Under the pieces are notes generated by a model. That model did no database searches. It had not been told where the DNA came from and saw only the letters and a program-made list of their open reading frames with translations. Positions 21,415-28,900 of a DNA stretch of 41,033 nucleotides are shown in pieces (the stretch's first letter is position 1; each line of letters starts with the position of its first letter). Location of the stretch: positions 1 to 41,033 of IMG/VR virus record IMGVR_UViG_3300021425_000071; one strand, 5' to 3'. The stretch comes from a virus. The position numbers and the translations under genes were made by a program.

Positions 21415-24336
21415 TTAACCAGTGTACTTTATATTTATAAACCCTCTATTAGCTGCTGTATTGTTACCTGCTGGCGAGTTACCTACGGAAACATTAAGTT
21501 GTGTTCCATCTACACCATCGACTTTAGTTGGATCAAATATCTTTCTGTTTGAAGTCTGAGCTGTGCGAATTACATAGTTTGTGATATTTGGTTGTGCACC
21601 GGCAGCAGTAAACGATACAGAATAACCGTCTGCTGTTACCCATGAAACAACACTATCGGTTCCAGCAGTACCAGCTGTAACTCTATCCGGATAGTTAGTT
21701 ATACGAGATGGATATTGTGTATATTGTATAGTAGAATATGCATTCTCAAAGAATGTACGCGATGGATATTGTGTATATGCTACTGTTGTATATGCATTCT
21801 CGAAAGTATTTCTTGCAGGATATATCGTAGATAATGTATATGAATCTTTAAAGAATGATCTTGTTGGATACGAGGTATTGATCTGAGTTGTATATGCAGC
21901 ATTAAATCTCTGTGGAAATGCCGTATTTACCTGTGTATTATAAGCAGCTTTATTAAATCTGGTTGGATATTGTGTGTATGCTACAGTAGAATAAGCAGCT
22001 TTATTAAATCTTGTTGGGTATGAGGTATTGACCTGTGTAGTATAGGCATTCTTTTGTACATCAGCACCGTATGCAGTATTAACCTGAGTTGTGTATGCAT
22101 TTTTCTGCACACGCTGAGGATATGAAGTATTGACCTGAGTTGTATACGCTGACTTTTGGAATCGCTGCGGATAAGCAGTGTTTACCTGAGTGGTGTATGC
22201 TCCTTTTGCAAATCTCTGTGGATACTGTGTATATTGTACAGTATTATAAGCAGCTTTACTATATCGAATAGGATATGAAGTATTAACCTGAGTAGTATAA
22301 GCATTCTTTTGTACATCAGCTGGATATTGCGTATTTTGTACAGTAGAATAAGCAGCTTTTTGGAACCGTTCTGGGTAGTTAGTTGTTTGTGATGTGTTAT
22401 ACGCAGCTTTATTAAACCGTGCAGGATAGTTAGTGGTAGCTGATGTGTTATACGCGGCTTTATTAAACCGTGCAGGATAAGCCGTATTAACCTGAGTTGT
22501 ATACGCACTTTTATTAAATCGAGCAGGATAAGCAGTGTTTACCTGAGTAGTATAAGCTGCTTTCTCTTGGTCGGCAGTATATGCGGTATTGACTACTGTA
22601 GAATAAGCATTCTTTGCTACATCAGCACCATATGCTGTTGTTTGTACAGTAGAATAAGCATTCTTTGCTACGGCTGCTGGATAAGCAGTATTGACTACTG
22701 TAGAATAAGCATTCTTTGCTACATCAGCACCATATGCGGTATTGGTTACTGTAGAATATGCAGCCTTATTAAACCGTGCAGGATAATCTGTATTTACTGC
22801 TAAATTATAACTACCTTTATTAAATCTTGCTGGATACTGTGTGGTGACAGTCGCATTATATGCTGATTTTTGCCAACGCGTTGGTCCTGAAACAAATCCT
22901 GTCAGAACATAAGTTTGGTTACTCGAACTTAGTTGATATTGCTGGAAAGAGTAAGCAGCTTTTTGAGTACGAGCTGGATATGACGTTACGACAGATGTCG
23001 AATATGAAAATTTCTGAACTTCAGAGTTGTAGAACAAATATGTTACAGTAGAATAAGCATTCTTTTGAACATCAGCAGGATAGTTAGTAATGGCTGATGT
23101 GTTATACGCAGCTTTATTAAACCGTGCAGGATAGTTAGTGGTAGCTGATGTGTTATACGCGGCTTTATTAAACCGTGCAGGATAATTAGTGGTGACTGAT
23201 GTATTGTATGCAGCCTTGTTAAACCGCGCGGGATAGTTAGTGGTGGACGATGTATTGTATGCAGCCTTAGTAAATCGTGCAGGATATTGTGTATATGCTA
23301 CGGTGTTATATGCATTCTTTGCTACATCAGCTGGATATTGTGTATACTGCACAGTATTATATGCATTCTTTTCCACGTCAGCGCCGTATGCAGTATTAGT
23401 TACCGTAGAATAAGCATTCTTTGCTACATCAGCACCATATGCGGTATTGGTTACTGTAGAATATGCTGCTTTTGATGTACGAGCAGGATAGTTAGTGATG
23501 GTCGATGTAGTATATGCGGCCTTAGAATATCGAATAGGATATTGCGTGTATGCTACAGTCGTATAAGCATTCTTTTGAACGTCGGCACCATAAGCCGTAT
23601 TGACCTGTGTATTATATGCGGCTTTCTGAGTACGAGCAGGATACTGCGTATATGCTACAGTCGTATAAGCATTTTTTTGGTTTCGCTGTGGATACTGCGT
23701 ATATGCTACAGTAGTATAAGCTGACTTAGCGTATCTAATTGGATATTGCGTATACTGTACGGTATTATAAGCGGCTTTATTAAATCTGGTTGGATATTGT
23801 GTATATGCTACAGTAGAATAAGCATTCTTTTGAACGTCAGCAGGATAAGCAGTGTTTACCTGAGTGGTATAGGCATTCTTCGCAACGTCAGCAGGATATG
23901 CAGTGAATTGTACAGTATTATATGCATTCTTTTGCACACGCGATGGATACTGCGTATATGCTACAGTAGTATAAGCATTCTCAAAAGTATTCCTAGCTGG
24001 ATATATTGTAGATAACGTATATGAATCTTTAAAGAATGTTCTTGTTGGATACGAGGTATTGATCTGAGTTGTATATACATCCTTAAAGAAAGTACGCGAA
24101 GGATACGAAGTAATGTTTGACGTTGTATAAGCGTTCTTTGTAATTGAATATGCAGGATCTAGTATTGGCGCGCTAGCGGCTCCACCCCTTGCAGTAATTT
24201 CAATTACTTGCTTTCCATAAGGCACAGAAATAGGAGTTGCATCAGTTGTACCTGACGCAGCATCTTTGAATCGTGTTTCATCAAATGTTTGTGCCCAGGT
24301 TTTATCAATAAAACCCTTACCGCCACCTACTGGCAT
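21415..24336 (-). CDS. Tyr/Pro/Lys-rich 17-residue repeat fibre protein
   Basis: A 973-residue protein with no family I can name. Residues 1-68 are unique (MPVGGGKGFIDKTWAQTFDE at the start) and 882-973 form a different C-terminal domain. Between them lie about 47 tandem units of 17 residues, typified by AYTTQVNTAYPADVQKN or AYNTSATTNYPARFNKA. Nearly every unit keeps Tyr at positions 2 and 10, Pro or Gly at 11 and Lys at 16, and Arg (or Asp) at 13. A few units are 16 or 18 long, and one is expanded to 31 (about unit 24, with SSSNQTYVLTGFV). No Cys is present in the array. An extended fibre or adhesin is likely. The ribosome site AAAGGAA lies 8 bases before ATG. The gene immediately precedes the oxygenase cassette. 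Confidence 0.8.
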   Translation of the reverse strand: MPVGGGKGFIDKTWAQTFDETRFKDAASGTTDATPISVPYGKQVIEITARGGAASAPILDPAYSITKNAYTTSNITSYPSRTFFKDVYTTQINTSYPTRTFFKDSYTLSTIYPARNTFENAYTTVAYTQYPSRVQKNAYNTVQFTAYPADVAKNAYTTQVNTAYPADVQKNAYSTVAYTQYPTRFNKAAYNTVQYTQYPIRYAKSAYTTVAYTQYPQRNQKNAYTTVAYTQYPARTQKAAYNTQVNTAYGADVQKNAYTTVAYTQYPIRYSKAAYTTSTITNYPARTSKAAYSTVTNTAYGADVAKNAYSTVTNTAYGADVEKNAYNTVQYTQYPADVAKNAYNTVAYTQYPARFTKAAYNTSSTTNYPARFNKAAYNTSVTTNYPARFNKAAYNTSATTNYPARFNKAAYNTSAITNYPADVQKNAYSTVTYLFYNSEVQKFSYSTSVVTSYPARTQKAAYSFQQYQLSSSNQTYVLTGFVSGPTRWQKSAYNATVTTQYPARFNKGSYNLAVNTDYPARFNKAAYSTVTNTAYGADVAKNAYSTVVNTAYPAAVAKNAYSTVQTTAYGADVAKNAYSTVVNTAYTADQEKAAYTTQVNTAYPARFNKSAYTTQVNTAYPARFNKAAYNTSATTNYPARFNKAAYNTSQTTNYPERFQKAAYSTVQNTQYPADVQKNAYTTQVNTSYPIRYSKAAYNTVQYTQYPQRFAKGAYTTQVNTAYPQRFQKSAYTTQVNTSYPQRVQKNAYTTQVNTAYGADVQKNAYTTQVNTSYPTRFNKAAYSTVAYTQYPTRFNKAAYNTQVNTAFPQRFNAAYTTQINTSYPTRSFFKDSYTLSTIYPARNTFENAYTTVAYTQYPSRTFFENAYSTIQYTQYPSRITNYPDRVTAGTAGTDSVVSWVTADGYSVSFTAAGAQPNITNYVIRTAQTSNRKIFDPTKVDGVDGTQLNVSVGNSPAGNNTAANRGFINIKYTG
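21432..21439 (-). promoter_or_regulatory. Late promoter box (TATAAATA) for the oxygenase cassette
   Basis: An exact minus-strand box sits within the last codons of the repeat-fibre gene, 39 bases before the first oxygenase ATG. The downstream leader contains the GAGGTT ribosome site. Together with the box at 17909-17916 it brackets the cassette as an independently expressed late unit. Confidence 0.65.
21694..24132 (-). repeat. Coding tandem array, 51-base unit, about 47 copies
   Basis: This is the DNA of the 17-residue repeat array. Some units are synonymously diverged and others nearly identical. The longest perfect duplication I found is 91 bases, at 22390-22480 and 23095-23185, spanning nearly two units. 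The two ends of the array carry the same unusual three-unit block (with FFKDSYTLSTIYPARNTFEN), which is absent from the middle. Confidence 0.85.
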
Positions 24337-24353
24337 ACTACATTTCCTTTATA

Positions 24354-25508
24354 TTATTGTGCCCAACCAGCATTGCGGATTGAAAGCGAACCATAAATTT
24401 TGCCATTAATCACAATAAAATTATATATGTCGTAACCTGCTGATGCTGGTGGCTCAACGCTTTCAGCCCAATATATTGCATCATCTTCTCCAGAGCCCGG
24501 CCATGTTGCTTCTCTAGCAGTTCCATTATTATTTATAACCAATGTGAATGCTGATGTTCCATTTGTCGGTAAGTTGGTAAAGTCTACTGAATATGCTCCT
24601 GATGGAGTAAATTCAACAACTGATCCTACGTTACAATCAATTGTAACAGCGGTACCGCCCGGAGCGGTTGAAGTAGTTTCAATAAAATAATCTTCGACAG
24701 TAAGCCGTCGAGCCGTAATATCTGTCGATACATCTAAAGCGCCTGATACGAATACACCACTATTATTTGCTACAAATCTCTGGGATCCGTTAGTAACAAT
24801 ACGGGCCGAATCATTAGAATTAAATTGGAAATAAGTATTATTATCGCCGACATGACTAATACTATTTGCTACAGTGATATCAGTAACATTGATTAGATTA
24901 TTGTTGTAAAAATTGGCGTTGGTCGTCGAAAAATTATAATTATCGGCACCACCTAGAACAAATTTAATATTGTCTGAGCTTGTATTTGACCAAGTACCCG
25001 AACCAGTATAGTCAATTTGACCTAATACGATTGCACTTCCACCGGATGCTTTCTCACCAGCGGCTTCTACAACATGTGTATATACGAAGTTAGCCCCAAT
25101 TGAGCCGTTTGGTTTACTAGAATTAGATTGAAACTCTGAAGCAGCGGCTCCGCCGGTTACATCTCTAACTGCAATACCTGAGCCGGCTTGAATTGATAGC
25201 ACAGTAGTATTGGCTCGAGCAACATTTACGTTACCAGCAGTAATATCAATTTGATTTGTCGTAAATCCGATCGTGGTATCGGCGTCGCCGATGTGAGTAA
25301 TATTAGTGCCAACGTATATGCCACCTGTAACTTGTGCATTGCCATTTACATCAAGCGGATATGATGGTGTTGAATCGTTGATGCCAACACGATCATTGAC
25401 ACTATCTACAAAAAGAGTATCTGAATCAACGGCAAGATTTGCCCCCACGGTCATTTGACCTGTGACTTCTAATCCATCTAACGCATCAAATTTCTGTGAA
25501 GTTGCCAT
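24354..25508 (-). CDS. Tail-fibre-like virion protein with WAESVEPP C-terminal domain
   Basis: A 384-residue fibre-type protein. It starts with ATSQKFDALDGLEVTGQMTV and the sequence DRVGINDSTPSYPLDVNGNA, the 'vgIntttPsypLdVnG' phrase typical of phage fibre shafts. It repeats the phrase SHVGDNNTYFQFNSND/THIGDADTTIGFTTNQ. The C-terminal domain (about 280-384) has GTAVTIDCNVGSVVEFTPSG, IYWAESVEPPAS and GSLSIRNAGWAQ, paralogous to the end of the 212-residue protein at 11792. No enzyme motif is visible. An exact TATAAATA at 24530-24537 lies inside this gene, 193 bases before the repeat-fibre start. It could be an internal late promoter or chance. Confidence 0.8.
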   Translation of the reverse strand: MATSQKFDALDGLEVTGQMTVGANLAVDSDTLFVDSVNDRVGINDSTPSYPLDVNGNAQVTGGIYVGTNITHIGDADTTIGFTTNQIDITAGNVNVARANTTVLSIQAGSGIAVRDVTGGAAASEFQSNSSKPNGSIGANFVYTHVVEAAGEKASGGSAIVLGQIDYTGSGTWSNTSSDNIKFVLGGADNYNFSTTNANFYNNNLINVTDITVANSISHVGDNNTYFQFNSNDSARIVTNGSQRFVANNSGVFVSGALDVSTDITARRLTVEDYFIETTSTAPGGTAVTIDCNVGSVVEFTPSGAYSVDFTNLPTNGTSAFTLVINNNGTAREATWPGSGEDDAIYWAESVEPPASAGYDIYNFIVINGKIYGSLSIRNAGWAQ

Positions 25509-25518
25509 CTATCTTCTC

Positions 25519-25926
25519 TTATAGTTTAAAAATACCTGAACTGCTCCATGTAATATCTATATTAGAACCGTCAGGCGTAATAGGAAAACCAGTGATATTG
25601 GTGTCTAACCAACAAACCAGCCGCGATGTAGTTGTGACTCCGGTATCTATCCATATCAATAGTGCTTCAGACTCTGCACCTGTAACGCTTGAAAAAACAA
25701 GATCGTCTGCATTTAAAACACCATCTACGAGTGTTTTATTCGCAAGAGTTACAGTTGAAAGAATACCACCAGTAGAATTTAAGTCGCTATAGAATTCGTC
25801 AGTACTATCAAATAATGTGATATCTGAATTTACAAGAGACACTTTCACCGTTTCTGTCAACAAGTTAGTATTTGTTGCAGTCGTCAATATTTCTTCTTTG
25901 TATTTATCGTATATTGCGTTTGCCAT
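25519..25926 (-). CDS. Conserved small phage virion protein, function unknown
   Basis: A 135-residue protein beginning MANAIYDKYKEEILTTATN, with TVTLANKTLVDGVLNADDLV in the middle and SRLVCWLDTNITGFPITPDG followed by NIDITWSSSGIFKL at the end. This order is one I recognise from many phage structural regions ('MANALYDkgRe.fl...v.G.f.A.dv.f..v.g..seai.iy...G...sr.ia.id..tglPvtpnG..i.i.w....ifkL'). It is a small beta protein presumed virion-associated. It is linked to the upstream giant fibre by a one-base overlap and to the next gene by a 10-base gap. Confidence 0.72.
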   Translation of the reverse strand: MANAIYDKYKEEILTTATNTNLLTETVKVSLVNSDITLFDSTDEFYSDLNSTGGILSTVTLANKTLVDGVLNADDLVFSSVTGAESEALLIWIDTGVTTTSRLVCWLDTNITGFPITPDGSNIDITWSSSGIFKL

Positions 25927-28900
25927 TATACACCATTATCCCTAGTTTCTATCTTAAGTACGTTAAATCTGTGAATTGCAGAAGCTGTAGCTGCAGGACA
26001 TGTCGCCATCAAATCAATGTGCGTGTTATTACTTGCTAGCTCTGGAACAACTTCTACCGTGCCCATACCATTTTCAACTTCACCATATCGAGTGTAGAAA
26101 ATCTTTGTATCGGCGCCAGTGTCAGTAGTAATAACGTTGATTTCAACAGCGTATCCTTTTGTATCGTCGTTAGTGACTTCACCGTGTACAAAATACTTAT
26201 ATCCACGTGTTTGTTCAATTGGGAAGCTATCGATCATCGTAGATGCTGTTGTTGTAACATCACCACCCGTACCGGTAAATGCCACGCCGTTCGCTTCAAG
26301 CGAGGTCACTTCAAGATTTAATATTGTGGCCGTATTGGATACACTGAAATCTACAGCGGATACTGTTTGCGCTGTAATATTATCTGGTAGAGTAATCTCC
26401 GTATTGACAATTAAGTTGTCGACATATAATGCATTGTCAGCTGGATTATATAAGAATGTAGAATCAGCATACAAATCACGGAATTGGCCGGTATTAGATG
26501 CAAAGGTTACTCTAAAGTCAGTATCAGTGGATGAGTCGGTAACAGCCGGCTGTGTAGCAGTAGCAGCTGTACCACTCGTATTCGATGTAAGCTCAGCATC
26601 AATTCTAGCAGCGTCAACAGTGCCGGTAGTAATTGCGGTGCCATTTAGATCAGTAAGCTGTGAACCGTTGCCAATAAAGTGTGATGCTGAAGTGTTACCG
26701 GTAATTGCCGTATTGCCTGAAACTGTAAGGTCGCCGGTAAATGTACCATTATTTCCACTAAATGCGCCGCCACTATAGATGTCATTCCATACGAGGGTGG
26801 ACGAACCAAGATCACGCGTATTGTTCGCGTTTGGTACAATACTAGTTCTTACGCGACCATTGAAGTCAATATTGTCGCTAGCGGCATTACCAAGATCGAC
26901 TGTACCATTGAGTGATGTTGAACCTGTTACTGTCAGATTTGTCGTTACGCCAAGAGCTCCAGTGATACTTGCACCAGATGATGTAGTTGATACACGCGCT
27001 GTGCCGGCATGATACATGATAGCAGCGCCATTGGCTACACCGGTGAAGTAGTTACCACCATCAGTATTTTCTAATGCAACACTGTTTGCCTGTAAGTTAA
27101 AATTGCCTGAACCAGATTCGGTAATGTATGAGTTAGCACCATCATTGTACAGCTGCATGGTTGTACCAAGCTGAATGATTTCGTCATCACCAACTGTAAC
27201 ACCGTCGGCAATCAATGTACCTGTAAGTGTTGCGCCTGTATTAGTGGTTGCAAGTTTCTCCGAATTATTGAAGTACAGTGTAACGCCACCGTCTAAATCA
27301 GCGGTTAGATAATCTTCGTTCGTTGTACTTCGTAATGTGAGACCATCTGCTTTTACAAACAACTCACCAGTAGTGTTTTCAATAAATGAATTTGTACCAT
27401 TGTGATACAAAGACATGTCAGCGCCGGTACCAAATGTCGCAAAGTTGTTATCGTCAAAGTTTAATGTGTTGGCTGACTTATCCCACGTAAGAGTGTCTGC
27501 GCCCGTAGAACCTTGAATATCAATATCGTTTTCGAGACTAGTAACACCACCAACTGTTAGAGCCGATGATACATCCAATGAACCATTTACATTTACACCT
27601 GCGAGATCTGTTTCTAACTTATATGCACCAGCATAATAGAGTCTAACAGTACCACCTGCTACACCTGTAACGAAATCATCGCCACCTGTATCTTCTAAAA
27701 TAAGATTATTTGCTTGTACAGTTAATGATCCGCTACCAGTTTCGTTAATATAAGATGTTGAGCCGTCATTGTACAACTGCATGGTTGTACCAAGTTGAAT
27801 AATCTCATTGTCACCAACAGTAACACCATCGGCAATTAATGTGCCAGTAAGTGTAGCACCTGTATTGGTAGTAATAAATTTCTGTGAATTATCAAAGTAG
27901 AGTGTAACAGCACCATTTTGTACAAAGCGCGCCATTGTTTCAGTATTCGCCGAATCTTTAAAGATAATGTCGTTTGAAAGTACTCGTAATGCGCCTGTAC
28001 CGGTATCGGAGATGAATGAATGATCTCCATCGTGGTAGATAGAAAGATCAGAATCATTGCCGAATGTAGCAAAGTTATTGTCGTCGAAGTTAAGAGTATT
28101 GGATGACTTGGTCCAAGTGAGAGTATCAGTATCATTAGAACCTTGAATGTTAATACTACCTTCGAAGTCAGAGGTAGATTGCACTCGTAGTGTATCTGTG
28201 TTTGCTTGGCCTTCAAGATCAACACCAATACTAGTTGTTGTTAATTTCGTTGCACCATAATGGAAAAGTTTAACTGATCCTGTACTACCATCTGCTTGGA
28301 AATATACTGCTTGGGAACCTGAACCATCATCTGTTTGAATAATTACGTCAGCATCATTGGAAGCGTTTCTAATTACAAGATTACCGGTTTTATTATCAAT
28401 TCGTGAATCAGAAGCGTCATGATACAGCTCTAAATCTTGAGCATTACCGAGTTGTAACTTCTCATTATCACCTGCAACAAAACCATCAGCAACTGTATTA
28501 CCTGTAACAGTAATACCGCCGTCATCTGTTGACATTCGTACTGTGCCGTTGTAAGAAATATCAGCACCAGCACCATCGGTAAATTTGGCAATCGTTGTAC
28601 CATCGCTGACATCACGAATCGCTACAACACTACCATCAATGTTTAGTTGACCAGTACCTTGTTCTTTGATAAACGAGTTTGTGCCATCGTGATAAAGCTG
28701 TAGATCGCTACTTGTACCGAATGTAGCATAGTTATCATCATTAAAGTTTAATGTATTCGCTGACTTATCCCAATCTAGCGCTTCGTTACTATCAGAACCT
28801 TCGATACTGATATCATTCTCAAACAATGACGTACCACGTACTCGCAATGTATTTGTATTAGCGAGATCGGTGATGTGAATCTGATTGTTATTTGCAGTTA

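Noticed and set aside
21694-24132. Regular 51-base repeats suggesting a CRISPR array
   Set aside because: There are no unrelated spacers between constant repeats. The whole tract is one open frame with a 17-codon period.
24530-24537. TATAAATA inside the 384-residue gene as a firm promoter
   Set aside because: It encodes part of VINNN in a conserved domain and lies 193 bases before the next gene, so it is listed only as a possibility.
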